In this document: positions 31,210 to 43,700 of the stretch, one piece after another
How the letters are laid out: each line of letters starts with the position of its first letter
How positions within the stretch are numbered: the stretch's first letter is position 1
Source: Larimichthys crocea
Taxonomy: Eukaryota > Chordata > Actinopteri > Sciaenidae
Length of the DNA: 64,000 bases
Assembly: GCF_000972845.2 (NCBI RefSeq)
Contig: NC_040021.1
Coordinates: forward strand, 8,103,291 to 8,167,290
Direction of reading: 5' to 3'
Translations under genes and position numbers: made by a program
Notes under the pieces: model-generated
Databases searched by the model: none
Seen by the model: only the letters and a program-made list of their open reading frames with translations
Told to the model about the DNA's origin: nothing

Positions 31210-32759
31210 GTTATTTTTGAACACAGTTTATTCCAAGCAGAGGAGTCATATTTTGGTCTCACTTTACCAGCTATTGGCACATTGTAATCCCATTCAAACT
31301 GAAACACATTTAAAACTGTCTTTATAAAAAACTATATAGAGTGGCAGTCTTTATGTGGATGACCCAAATACGTCCTGTGTACTCTCAGTTAAACTCTCAG
31401 TCAGAAAAATACCAAGCTTTTATTTATTTTTTCTTCTGAAAACTAAAAATTAATTCTGCGCTTGAATCCAGAGCAGCACAAGCAGAACTGGATTATCGAT
31501 AGCTTATTTTTATTAAACTGGCAACATGATTTAAGAGACGTGGTTTGTACATCCACTGTGAACCTTTTTTCAGTGCTGGTTCCTTCTCCAGATGGCGGTG
31601 AGCAGCGATTACCACGAGCATCTGCTTTAGCACTGGTATCTTTAAAAGAGTGGCACGGTTGACACGAGACACAAGAATATATATATAAATATATATATAT
31701 GATAAGATAAATTTGTAATATCCAATTGATAAATCATTTGCCCAGTTATTGGGTTACACACCAGCTGCACTCTAGTAACCTCATAGCTAGAAAAGGCACT
31801 GCACTGTGAATTAAACATACTGTATCAAAAATAAGGTTAAATCACTAAACCTCTTTGAGGCTCTTTATATGATATTTCTAAATTCCTTTCTTTAAATGCT
31901 GACATAGCTGTTTAAATGGGCTGATCCCCTTCTTAGGAAGCAAATACATCAACCAAAACACAGAAACACTAGGATTGCATCCCTGAGGTGCCAGACAACC
32001 TTCGCCAAGTATAAAAATATCTCATAATAAACCATACTTGAAAACAGAAACACACAACATCAATAAACTATTAAATATTATAAAATAGATTTCATAAGGG
32101 TTGAGATGAATTCCCCCCCAAAAAAATATCTTTTGGTTTTATAGAGTTCAAAAGGCAGCGTGGTTATTCACTGTGGAAAGATTGTCTTACATTGTCCCCA
32201 CTGTCCAAGTACACTTCAGTCTGCTTTATGCTTCCCCTCTGTAAAGTCCACACTTGAATACTGGAGGGTGCTGAGCATAAAGCTCCGAGTGTCACAGTCC
32301 TTTGCAGCTGCCTCACGTTCAGCATAAAACAGACCCATCTGAGACCTTGGTCCTTCAGTCACCATGAAGTCTCTACAGGCCTATGTGTGTCTAAAGGCAG
32401 CTAACCCATAAATCCCCACTTCAAAAAGGCCTGCTGAGGTCACGGGCAAGGCAGTGTAGCCTTTCACCCCCTCGCTTCCGGGCAGAAAGAGGGGGCTAAG
32501 AGGTGGCTTACCATGCAGAGTGGGAGCTTATTCTCGTACCGAATGGGGTACAGCTTATGATACCCAGAGGAATATGCAAACCAGCATAGAGGGACGACTT
32601 TCTTCCTGCAGTCTGCAATACCTCCCACTGCTCTCAACAGAGTGAGTTGCTTTTTGCAAGGGCCATGTCCCTTGCCCCTTTCCAACCCAAGTGCGTTCTA
32701 AATTTTGTTCAAGTCAAGTCAAGCTTTCTATATTTAAAAAAAAGCCCCCTTAGGAGTCC
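31210..32759 (-). other. eva1a: eva1a 3'UTR (about 1.5 kb)
   Basis: Non-coding sequence after the eva1a stop, read on the minus strand. The likely end is set by AATAAA on the minus strand at 31232-31227. There are no competing coding signals. The extent is inferred from that signal alone; nearer signals cannot be excluded. Confidence 0.45.
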
Positions 32760-34007
32760 TCAGTAATACCGGTTGAGGCTCCGTGTCCCAGGGATGTCAG
32801 GTTGCCCGTTCATCCAGATCTCTCGGATGATTCGCTCCCTCTCTTCGAGCCTCTGCGCCCTTTCCAGCTCTTCCGCCGATGTGAACACGTTCATGTTAAG
32901 TGTGCGTTCGAACCGCCTGTGCCTCCGCGCCGACAGGTCTGAGGTGGTGTCCCAGTCCGAGTCCGAGTCGCTGGAATCGGAGGACGAGTCGGCGGGGCGC
33001 GCTCGTTTCTTGGCGGGAGGCCTCTGGCGGGGCTGGCAATCGGTGCGACAGGAGATCTGGACCACCAGGGCGAAGAGTGTGAGGAAGAGGCCCAAACACA
33101 CACCACAGACGAAGAAGAGCGCTGCCCTCTCTGGGTGGTCTGTTATGGAGGAGGAAGAACAAAGGAGTTGAGTTGATTTCTTACAGAAAACGTCAAACAT
33201 TTACCGGAATCTTTGTGAGCGATGCTGGGTCCCTTTTATTTTCCTCTGACCAGTTCAGCCTGTTACATTTTTTATAAATATCTCACTTGATGGCTCACTC
33301 GTTGTAATGAATATTGGCTGCAGACTTACAGCTCGCCCCCAGCTTGGTCCCTTGGTTTAGCCAAAATGTCTCATAAATTCCGGTAACCCTTCTATGTACT
33401 GTACTCCTTTATTCCCTTTGTCTTCAGAGACGTATTTTTACATCTTAATGTCGATTAATGTGTCCCAACACGTCACGCTCCAAGCTGGACAAGACCGAAC
33501 TGCTCCTCCTCTTCCTCTCTTCTTTCATCACCGACAGACCAAAGTGACGCCTCTTCCATCCATCTCAGTCACTGCCTGTGGCAGATAGTTGCTCTGCTGC
33601 ACCCTATTACCCAGATATAAACTGTAACTCAGCCCAAGGCCTTTCTTCTCTCATTTGTACTGAGGTTTTCAAACCATCAGACAACTGTTCCAAAAAGAAA
33701 AATCAACTATAATTATTAATAACACGTGTTTTAAACAGGTTTAGTTGAAGTTCACACTTAAAAGGTCAAACATTATTTTGATTGGTGTAATATTCCTCAA
33801 TAAAAAGCATTCTATGAATGCACATCATAAAATTTTATGGCAGCTTACAAAAGTGAGAAAACAACAAGTTCAAAGCTGAGTTCATTTACATTACATTACA
33901 TTACATTATAGTTTGCTTTATAGTATATTTTCTTTTCTTATGTTGTCACTTGTCACTTTGTGTAATGCTGCTGCTGCATTATCATTTCCCAGCTTGGGAT
34001 AAATAAA

Positions 34008-34049
<42 letters not shown>

Positions 34050-34516
34050 TACACGTTACAGCATATGTTTGTTTGACTGTATGACTTCTGCAGTGGGTCG
34101 AGATAAAACAGGAAGTATCCAAACAACGAACTGATGCAGTGTGTGTGTTCCAGCAGCTGGCTGAAGCAGGTGACTGACAGTGTGTGCAGTGTGTCTGGCC
34201 ATTATCTCTGCACAACATCTGCATTCCTCTGGCCCACATACACCTTTCATTCCCAGGAAAAAGGAAATGGGGGGGGGGGGGTATTACCCAAAAGATAGTG
34301 TGCCACACACATTTACCACACATGAAACTCTCTCAGGGAAGTAATCTTGAGCTGTTACGGCCCTTAAGCATCAGGATCCGGTCCTATTCTCAACTAATGA
34401 TGATAAGGTAACACATTTTCACGAATTTTTGCACTACCTGATATGTAAGTGTAGGCTGCCAGCGCGTTGCTGATGAGGGCCATGTTGGTGGAGGTGGAGT
34501 TGATAATGGGATTCAT
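32760..34516 (-). CDS. eva1a: Eva-1 homolog A (TMEM166/FAM176A)
   Basis: Single-pass membrane protein of ER and lysosome that promotes autophagy and apoptosis in mammals. Two coding exons, 34516-34438 (79 bases) and 33139-32760 (380 bases), join at phase 1 to give 152 aa, the same length as I recall for human EVA1A. The start MNPIINSTSTNMALISNALA aligns with the human N-terminus around its internal ...EMALLSN. The membrane span is about residues 32-56 (from AALFFVCGVCLGLFLTLFAL). A serine/aspartate-rich stretch follows, then the family signature RRHRRFERTLN, VFTSAEELERAQRLEERERI and the terminus GTRSLNRYY. The N-terminal and C-terminal motifs separate it from EVA1B and EVA1C. The frame is open upstream of the ATG and an extra exon may extend it, described separately. 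The intron carries TTACA and TCTA repeats. Confidence 0.9.
33883..33909. repeat. (TTACA)n pentanucleotide repeat
   Basis: About five tandem TTACA units within the eva1a intron, close to the LINE-type tail and TCTA microsatellite that follow. Confidence 0.8.
33915..34049 (+). mobile_element. Remnant retrotransposon 3' tail with (TCTA)n
   Basis: A short stretch ending TTTCCCAGCTTGGGATAAAT and then AAAATC is followed by about ten TCTA units (34009-34049). This is the usual form of fish LINE/SINE 3' ends, where 'TTCCC..GGGAT(C)AATAAA' is followed by a tetranucleotide tail. No upstream coding part remains, so the family is unknown and the left boundary is a guess. Confidence 0.55.
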
Positions 34517-34629
34517 GTCTGGAGGCCGCAATGGACTTTCTCCTCCTCCTCCTCCTCCTCTTCCCCCTCCTCCTCCGGCTTCAGAAAACTTCTCCTCGTT
34601 GGGGTTTGTCTCCCTAATCTTCTTCCTAT
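34517..34629 (-). other. eva1a: Open-frame extension upstream of the eva1a ATG, Gly-rich
   Basis: A 3' splice site (TTTTGCAG) at 34630 lets this exon begin 113 bases before the eva1a ATG, and the frame is open throughout. The extension would read DRKKIRETNPNEEKFSEAG, then a run of glycines encoded by a GGA/GGG microsatellite, then ESPLRPPD. Either it is coding in a longer isoform or it is 5'UTR. The microsatellite makes length variation likely. Confidence 0.5.
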
Positions 34630-37600
34630 CTGCAAAAGACGACAGAGCCGGAAAGTTCAGTTTCACAACACGGAGACGGAGAGGAAGGTGGAAAGTGGGT
34701 AGTTAATGTAGCGTGTTGAGTTCTTTATTTAGACACAGATGTCTGAGATTAAAAACAGGCAATGACACACAAGGAGTGGGTTCATTACAACATGTACAGT
34801 CAGATTATGACAGCATTGTTTGGGTCATTTACAGTAAAAAATAAGAGCATATTGCCTCTGAGGTATTGTGACTACAGCCTTCAGATCACTGAGTCATCTG
34901 CTGTCTCATAGTGGTTTTCGATTTTTTTGTAAATCCGCTTCTGTAAAAAAGATGGATCACACATAAAGACCCACACGTTCCCAGAGATTTGTGTGATTCA
35001 GAAGATAACACAACATCCGCTTCATTCTGACTCAGGTCATTAAAAAACAGAGAGAGAGAACCACATGGGAAACGTTTGTACTTTGGCAACATTTCAAAAA
35101 GCTCCCCTTCAAAATCTCAGAAAACAATCTATTTATAGATGGGAACAACTGTTTCCTCCTCTGGATTTTCATCACTGTACAACTTTCTTTCTGTGCGTGT
35201 TTACATGCTGGCTTGTTTTGTGTATGCAAAAGAGTGGAGGAGTCGAGTTCTGAGAGCAGAGTGACTTGATCACTTACAGAGCACAGCCACCTCTAGTTAA
35301 CCTGACGTGGGTTTAGGTGGGTTAGTGTACTGTAACTTTAGCTCCGTGAATAAGCGATGCCTCACTGAAAAAAGAAAAACAACCCTTAAAATAAGACTGC
35401 CAGAGCAAACAGGAATATTTAGTTCAGTGCGCATAAGCCTTGCCTCTGTGTGCATGTGTGCACAGTCATATTTACATGCTTGATTCTTTGTCAGTGTAGG
35501 TGAACTGTCACACACACCAATGACCTCTAATTGCACGGGCTTTAAGGTGTGTCAGGCTTCTCTTTATCTGATAAATGCAGTTTAGACTGGAATTGCTCAC
35601 TGAGGAGGTAAATGTTTCCACCTGGACCTGCTGCTGCGGTGCACACACATCAGCTAACATTCGAACAATAGACCACAATCTCTCTCTCTCTCTAACACAC
35701 ATAAAAATAGACAGATGAATCGTCAACAGAAAACACTCACACAGTGCTTGAAAATACAGAATACATAATGATGGTGATGCAGTAAATGCTGTTTTGACTA
35801 AATACTTTCAACGTGATTAATTCAGGTGAAATCATTTCTATGATGTAACATAATATTTCTGACATTTTAGACATTTAAACAGTAATAAATCCCACATCTG
35901 TGTTGACACAAGTGATCTGTAGTATTTTATGTTTCCACCATCATCAATAAAGGTGTGTTTAGAATAGACATAAGAGGAACTGGGTAGTTATGACCGAGTA
36001 TATATATCATGGATGGAAGAAAATTCCGGGAAAAAAGACTGCACCATAGTCGCTGAATAATCTCTGGGAATTACAGTGCAGAAATGCCAGAGCAACAAGC
36101 AGTTTGGACCGAAGACGGAGACAATAAAAAGTCGGAATCTTGTGGTTTCTGACTTTAACCTTTCTAACGGGCGGGTCAGTTTGACCAAATTATCCTTTCC
36201 GGCCAGTGATGGAATTCACAAAGTTTCGATTTAAATTCTAGAAAAAGATCCCAAAGTCAACAATACAAATATGTAAATTAAGCAGTAGCAGTTGTAAAGT
36301 TGTCCATTTGGTATAACGATGCTGCTATAAAAGCCATGACATCTTGGACATGAATACTTTACTCAGTGTAAGCATCACATTGCTGTAATGAACTGTCTTC
36401 CAGAATTACATACACTGAGAAATGTATGAAAGTTTACAGAAAGGTTAGTTTGAATAAGGAATTAATTACTGAATTCCCTGCTGAGAGTTGGATAGGAAGA
36501 TAGATATCACTCTCATATGTGCATGATAAACTGAGGTACCAAAGGTAACAAAACCCGCCTGCCAGCACCTCTAAACCAACCAATTACCATATATTGTTTG
36601 ATTAACACATACAAAATGGGAAGTTTTTAAAAAAAGTTGTGGTTTGTGTGCTGGACTATTTCTTGGATGGGGGTAGAGTGACCCTGCAGAGTCTCCACTG
36701 ATTGCCTGGCATCCTCGTGGTGACGACAAGTCTCCAGCGAGTCATTGGGCCCAGCCAAGAAACAGTTCCATGCATATCTGCTGGATTTTGTCCCTGTGAC
36801 AGAGCCAGGGTAACTGTTTACTCCTGTTTCCAATCTTTGCATTAAGCTAATTGGCTTCCTTCATATGTATTACAATTATATATTATATACAATTTTCTCA
36901 TGTAACTCTTGGCAAGAAAACAAATCAGCATATTTGAAAATCCTCCCTTTGCCCAGTTGAAAATAAGGAGAAGTGAGACAAATGAACTGAGAAGTTCGGG
37001 ATATCTATATTTACAGTAAAGTGTTTCTTGTTCCGCCTTCATATTCCTCTCCATGTTTCATCTTCTATCAGTGCATCAGTGACGGAAAACAGGTTTTTCT
37101 AGATGAGCTGTAAGTGTAGCGTTTGAAGCCGGTGCAAGGAAGTGAACCCATTCATGCATTAGCAACATCTTCTGTCTGCTCCCTCTTTTAACTCCTCATT
37201 CATTCGTCTATCCTCCTAATTAGTACAGTGCCGGTGGCTCAGCAGAGTACTTAGTGCGCTGGAAGCAGGCCACCATCTCTCATGAATAAAGCTTTGTTAA
37301 AGTTTCCTTCCTTGCTGGAGTCTCCTTTTTTCACTCTTTAATTTCATTGTTCTTGTCTGTCTTCTCCCCCTTTTTTTCTCTCAGTGGGAGTTTGACCATA
37401 TAACAGACTGATTTAGACCTGTGGTCACATATAAGTGCAATCGTTGGCTCTTGGAAAGCAGTATGTTTTTAAGGCCAATGATCATAAATGGCCCAAACCG
37501 ATGGCTCTGCGAGGATACATATGGAAGCAGTTGAACCCGTGTGACTTTAAATATACATACATATATGCCCTGACTTGAGACCTGAGTTACTGTTTCTCTT

Positions 37601-37694
37601 GATGCCTGGGAGGCCTTTGGACTGTTTAGTGTTAACAGCTCTCCATGGGAGGCAGTGAGTGTGTGTGTGAGCGTGAAAAAGCTTATATCCTTAC
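34630..37694 (-). other. Intron-like stretch upstream of eva1a
   Basis: No recognisable coding exon. AT-rich sequence with short CT/GA and TA runs. If the exon at 37695-37829 is real, this is the intron separating it from the main first coding exon of eva1a; otherwise it is 5' flanking DNA. Confidence 0.5.
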
Positions 37695-37829
37695 CTGGAA
37701 CAGCGTCAGGACTTTTGACTGAGCTCCCCTCCGGAGGGCTGTCTCCCACTATGTTGGGGTCATGGGCGCTGGGTGGAGGGGAGTACACAGGTGGTCTGGG
37801 TCCCTGCTCCTGGAGCAACTTCTTTGGGA
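37695..37829 (-). other. eva1a: Candidate upstream in-frame exon of eva1a
   Basis: A 135-base stretch on the minus strand is bounded by AG (TTTGAAG) and a strong donor, GTAAGGAT. It is open in one frame that starts VPKKLLQEQGPRPPVYSPPP and ends SSVKSPDAVP, a proline-rich disordered sequence. It leaves at phase 1, exactly the phase needed to join the Gly-rich extension and the eva1a frame at 34629. It also enters at phase 1, so a further upstream exon would be needed for a start codon; I could not find it. A spliced 5'UTR exon that is open by chance is the alternative. Confidence 0.45.
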
Positions 37830-39529
37830 CTTCAAAGAGAAGAATAGGTGGAGCAAAGAAGGGGATGGGGAGTCAAAGTAAGACACATAGAGAATAATTA
37901 GATGCTGCCTTATTTTAAGGGGGGAGATGAATAGCAAGAGCAATATAATCTGGTTATAGTATGTCTGCAAATATTTAAAAAGCAAATTATAGGCTGTATT
38001 TCTTTTCTTTTTTTTTGTGCAACTTTTTAGTATTCATTTGGATATTTTGAATGAATTACCAATATTTACTCTCTGTTTTTGGTCTCCACCACCAACTGAT
38101 GTAAATATCTGGTTCTTTAGCTGATGAATGCTCCCCCAGTTCACCAGCTGGTAACTTATTTTGTTTGCTGCTGGCCAGGTAGTGTATAGTAGGATTTTCA
38201 CTGGAAATAGATGCCCATGAGAGCGTACCAAAACGATAAAGTTTCAGGCAGGAAAACCAAAACAATGAGCTGAAAGATGCTAAAACGCTCAGTTATGCCC
38301 AGAGTATAAATCATAAATATCCCAAAATTTGTTTAAATGTGAAGTGAATATTGGCTGAAATATTGTTTTTTTCCCCACTCAAATATTTCACTATTGGACT
38401 TTACATGTCAAGCTGTATTCTGGACTGGTTGTTGCAACTAACAATTATATTCATCTGTCATTCATTTTCTTCATTAGTCAATAATTTGGTGTATTAAAAA
38501 AATCAGAAAATAGTGGAATAAAATCGTTATAATTTCTCTGTGCCTGTGGACATGATTAAATTGCTTGTTTTGTCCAACCAGCAGTCCAAAACCAAAACCA
38601 CAAATAATCTGTTTCCTATATAGACGACTGCGAAAAACAGTAAACATTGACATTTGAAAGGAACCAGTGGATTTTCAGCATTTCTTCAGACTCAGAGGAA
38701 GTTCTGTATAGTCAGATACTAAATAGGATATTCTGTTGAGACTACGAATCGTGTTAATCTCTTGTACATTTGGAAGCAAAACTGAGAGTGAAAATGCTTC
38801 TGTGATGTGAGTAAGGAGCAGTTGTAAACAGCATGCCGCGCCATGATTCACACACTCCTCCTGACCTTGCACTCTGATTCCCGAAAGTTATGCTGCCCCC
38901 ACCTCCTCACTCCTTCACATCCCCCAACCTCGCAGTGTCCTGTGAGTCAGGGAGTCTGCACTCTTTCCCCCAGACGCAAACCCACAATGCAGTGGGCTAT
39001 ACATTCCTGCCCGCTCACATGTGGTTTTGGAGGCCGGGCCACGATCCGGTCACTGTGTTTGTCTGCCCCGTTGGATCGGTGGTGATTTACAGCTCATCCA
39101 GCTTTCGCTCTTGTCTGCCATTCTTGCATTTTCATCTCTCTGGACAAACAGGCACTGACAAATAATCAGCTGCCTGTTTTTTTAGCTGACATCAGTAGCA
39201 CTAATAGTGAAACGGTGACATGTGATTTAGGGTAAAAATGAACCATTTGTTTAAAGGCCAGTGAATAAACACACTGATCAAATTTCCAGAGACGGATTTT
39301 GGCAGTGGTTCAAGAGTCAATCAAAACGCAGGAAGGAGCAGAGCGGACCCCACAAAGCTCCCCTGCACTGGATACTTAAAGCCCTGGACACATTACAAGA
39401 TTTTTCCAATTATAAGCAATGATGAAAAGACCGAGCAGGAACATTTAACTACTGAGATTTACTGCACAGATTATTTTATGATATACTGTATTTGCCTTTA
39501 TTAGACAGTTGACAGCAGAGATTGACAGG

Positions 39530-39560
39530 ATATGTTGGCGGGGGGAACCTGCCAACATAT
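39530..39560. repeat. 10-bp perfect inverted repeat with 11-base G-rich loop
   Basis: ATATGTTGGC at 39530-39539 and GCCAACATAT at 39551-39560 flank an 11-base spacer with a run of six Gs. The flanking sequence resembles a dispersed fish repeat (TTAGACAGTTGACAGCAGAG), so it may be part of an old transposon. Confidence 0.6.
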
Positions 39561-40722
39561 GATACATATGGCATACACATAACAATGGCCATCTTTGGCA
39601 AAGGTGGGGACTGGATGGATGTTGTTTTGTGGTGCACCTGTACCTAAGCTCTTAAGATTCGACATGACTAGACAGCTAATTGGCAGCAGTTGTGAAAAAT
39701 AACGAGAGAAATGAACAGCTCTTACGATTCAGTCCAATTATGACGCTTAATAAATAATCTCCATTACATCTCGCAGAATCTTTTCCGACATATTTAGAAA
39801 GTAAATAGATTAAATTGCAGCAGATGTGGCTTGTGTTTGATATGTATTTTGCAATTTTACATATTCTAACTATTAGAATTGATTTGAATTATTAATTATT
39901 AATGATTAGAAGTACTAACTCCAAAGAAAAACGTCCCATACTGCTGCATCTACAGCATATATTGCAACCACTGTAACTCTGCATGCTCTTATTGTTTAAC
40001 TGGGTTCAAAGTTAAAACACTTCATATCTTACTACATTGTTGGTACAGCCAATGAGAACAATGATTAACTTCTCAAAGAAAGAGTCACACACCAGTACTC
40101 TCTAATTTATTTTACCATGCATGCCACACTGTCTTCTGTCAACTGAGCGGAGGGAGCTGTATGGAGCAATGCTATGTGAGAGGAGAGGTTTTTGATGCTA
40201 TCTTACTGCAGCCAATCAACAGAGCTGCTTTACTGAGACTCACAGACTTCAAAGAGCTCCGCTGAATCCGGTTCCAACATTTCGCTTTGAGCAAAAGGGC
40301 AGGAGATCGATGCCAGACTAATAGATGTAGTAAATGATTCCTGGTCTTTCTTTTACCTCGCTAAGACGGCCGATATGGGGTCAGGTAGGTTGCCAGTTGT
40401 AGATACATATACTCTTACATTTAAATACCTTTCTGTAATTGCATCATCTCATGTGGCAAACCGCACCAATCTGTCGCCTAAATAGGTTAAAAAACCAAGA
40501 ATATGAAACCCCATTTTATGCAGGTCTGGTTGGCACAAACTAAATAAACAGAGCTCCCCACATGTGGAGGTGAAAAAGGCAGAGAAATGAAGAAATAGGA
40601 TTCGGCCTGGCAGCTCCCCCTGTCCTTCCTCATCAGTCTGACACACTAATCATGGGTCTTAAAACTCCCCCCACTGCCACGCTGCCACCATCCCCACGCC
40701 ACGCCCTGATTACAGCCTTCTG

Positions 40723-40748
40723 ATTGGCCCTAATTGGCTGCACATGTG
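40723..40748. promoter_or_regulatory. Two CCAAT boxes and an E-box
   Basis: ATTGG (CCAAT on the minus strand) occurs at 40723-40727 and again exactly ten bases later at 40733-40737. A palindromic E-box, CACATGTG, follows at 40741-40748. The ten-base (one helical turn) spacing and GC-rich surroundings resemble a minus-strand proximal promoter or enhancer. No gene start was found next to it. Confidence 0.3.
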
Positions 40749-43700
40749 GCCCAGGGTCACAGCTGAGAGACGCCATGATGTGACACACACACACACACAT
40801 TTTTCTTTACACAATTAAGGAACGTATACAAGTGTATGCACACTCACAGACACACCACATTCCTGTGCATACAGAAAGGACATATGGATGCATTACACGG
40901 CATGCGTGCATGCACACATAGTCCAACACACTTGTTTAACATCATATAATCTATCTTTCCCAAAAGCCATTTCTCAGGTTATGTTTTTCTACGGGCTTAC
41001 TTTGTTGGCAAAGTACAGTACAGTATGTTAAATTGACTGTTGCTTGTCTAAAAATAATTGTCAAAAAGCTAAAACCTCTCGAAGCAAACGGCCGCAAACC
41101 ACGCGTAAGGAGCCAAGCAGTAAAAAGTGTACCAGTAAAAGAGAGAAAGAAGAGTGCAAGGGAGAGAAACCGAAGACATAAATCACACTCTACAGCCTGC
41201 ACTATACAGTAATGGCATGGTTACATATACGTATTCTTAATATAACTCCACTCAATGGGATCTGTGCCAGCGCTGTACCTCTCACAGCCCTAGGTCGCCA
41301 CGGGGAGCGAAGATACGAGGCGGGAAAGAGTGCCCATAACAATGGCCCGTGTTTACACTGGCAGAGCCCGGCTTTGTTTTCACTGGACTCTGTAAGCCGG
41401 AGTGTATGTGTGTGTGCACGTCTGTATGTGTCTGTTTGTGGACCATGTGCTGACCGATGCAGAACACAGTTGGGACAAAGCCCTGTAAGCCAGAAGGGAT
41501 ATAATGAAATATTAAACCATGCTAAATCTGAGATGAGATCAGACATGGGCCAATAATTTGAACTGCCTTTAGCCTCTGTAAGTATACACGGGGGCTGCTG
41601 GGGACTAAATATTTTGGAAATTGTTTTTGGGCGTTCTTTAATTCTTGGTCGTCTCTGAACTAAGCTTAATCTACACAATGACTTCTCTCTGATGTACTCT
41701 AAGCTGCTTTAATGTGGTGACCCTCATCTAAATTATACTCTAGCAAAAGGCAACAATTATCTTAGGTTACCCAGGTCTGGTTGAGATGTACTGTATATTC
41801 ATAAAACGGACAGGGAGACACTTTTGACAAGAGGTGGGATTCATTTGCAGCTACATGAAGATATAAAGAGTTCTGTTATATTAGTTATGCAGTGGATAAT
41901 TTAAGCTTAGATTTGGCCTTAAAGGGGTGTATAACAATTGGGAAAATAGGGATGGATTGATTCAATGATCTGGTATGTGCATGTGTGTAAGAAGTCTAAG
42001 CAAAAGCGTCTGGTTTCAATCAGCACACAGCCAGTGCCTACTTAATCTACAACATTAAAGTGCTGTCTAAGACACACTTGATACTCACACACAAAGGCAG
42101 TGCCTCAAAAGCTCAAATCAATATTTATAGACATACTTAGACTCATAAAATGCTTTTTATTCTTTCTTTTTTTCTCCCTCTTCCCAGTCCGACACCACCC
42201 CGAGAGGCATGCAGACATCTGCACACACCATTTTTCACTTAGCTAATGGCATTCCTGCAGAACAACATGCAAGGTGAATAGGGCATGAGCTGAAGGTGTC
42301 GAGATTGCATTCCTCCTCTGCCTCCCTTCTCCTTTTTTTACCCTTCCAACCTCCAGCGTAACACTTTTAACAGCATCCAGCTAAGAGCAGCCGATTGGGC
42401 TTGCGTGAGTGTGTCTATACAGTACGTGTGAAAGTTTGTGCACTTTTGACATGCAAGTGATGGAACGTCTATTCATTACACAGACAAAAACCGTGAAGTC
42501 TTTGAACGATGATGGCACAGTACAAGGATGTGAGAGATGCAAACCTCCCTGACCTGAGCCGAGCGGGGGTATTACGGTCATGTTTATCTTCCCCCCTAAA
42601 AGAACGCGCTGCCACGACCTCACTCTGTGAAAATGAATGGTTTCACGAGTCTCTACATATCTAAATACACGTGTGCCTGCATGGCCGAGAGCACGCGTGT
42701 CATCGGACATTATTAACATGCTCATTCTTGTCTTGTGTATACAAAGTAGACCAGGTTTATGGTCTTGTAATGTGAACCTTATCAAGGGACCAGTGGTCTG
42801 AGCTGTGGGCTTTTTTTCTGGTTCTGCTCCATTTTTTATGTTAGTGTGGGCAATCTAACCTACTCTACTACTTTATTAGGTTTTGTTGTGAGTGCGTCTA
42901 CTAGACACTGAGACTTAAAGGAGCATACCTGTGGTTCTGAAAGTTTTAGCCCATTAACGATAAACTACATCTAATTTACGTGATCTGTCGAGAATTTTCC
43001 AAAGCATGTCGTAATTCTTGATTCTCGTCTTCAAGGCAACCATTGATTTCCATTTAACTAAACAAAGCACAAGAGATCTAGAGAATTGTCTTTGCGTGTA
43101 ATAGCGCAGTCATAAAAACGGCTCGGATAAATGAAGGCTTGGATTTGTCAGTGTCAGAATCTTCAATGGGTTAGAGCAGATACAGAACATATGGATGATA
43201 TTTGAACATACCTGTCGTACAAATTTAGACAAACTTTAGAGAACAGTTAAGGGGGAAATCTAAAATCCTTTTAAATCTAACCATGACAAACCATGACTAT
43301 GGAGTTGGGAATGAACCAGTAGGCAAACTGCCATAAATGTGCCCTTTAGTAAGGCACTTAATCCACCCCCAAAAACACTTCTGGAGCTAATCTAAGGCAA
43401 CTGGTGGAAAACTGGCTATGTTAGGAAGTTCACTACAGTGGTTGTTTGTAAGTGTATGAATGAGAAGCAGGCACAGCTCAGAAAAAAAAAACCTTTGCAG
43501 AAAAGTTATGAGAACCTCAAATCCTGAAGATCCAGGAAAAATTCAACTTTTGGGTATTTTTGGCTCAGATGCATGATTCATCAAATCAGTGGCCTCAAGT
43601 TATCCAGTCGGTGTGGACTGTGTAGGCTAGGAAAGCCAGTCAGTTGGCAGGAGCTTCTTGTGACGAGATACGTGCAGTACCCATTCAGTATTCTTTAACA

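Noticed and set aside
41202..41678. 158-codon minus-strand frame as a gene
   Set aside because: Includes a CA-repeat-derived His/Thr stretch and no conserved motif.
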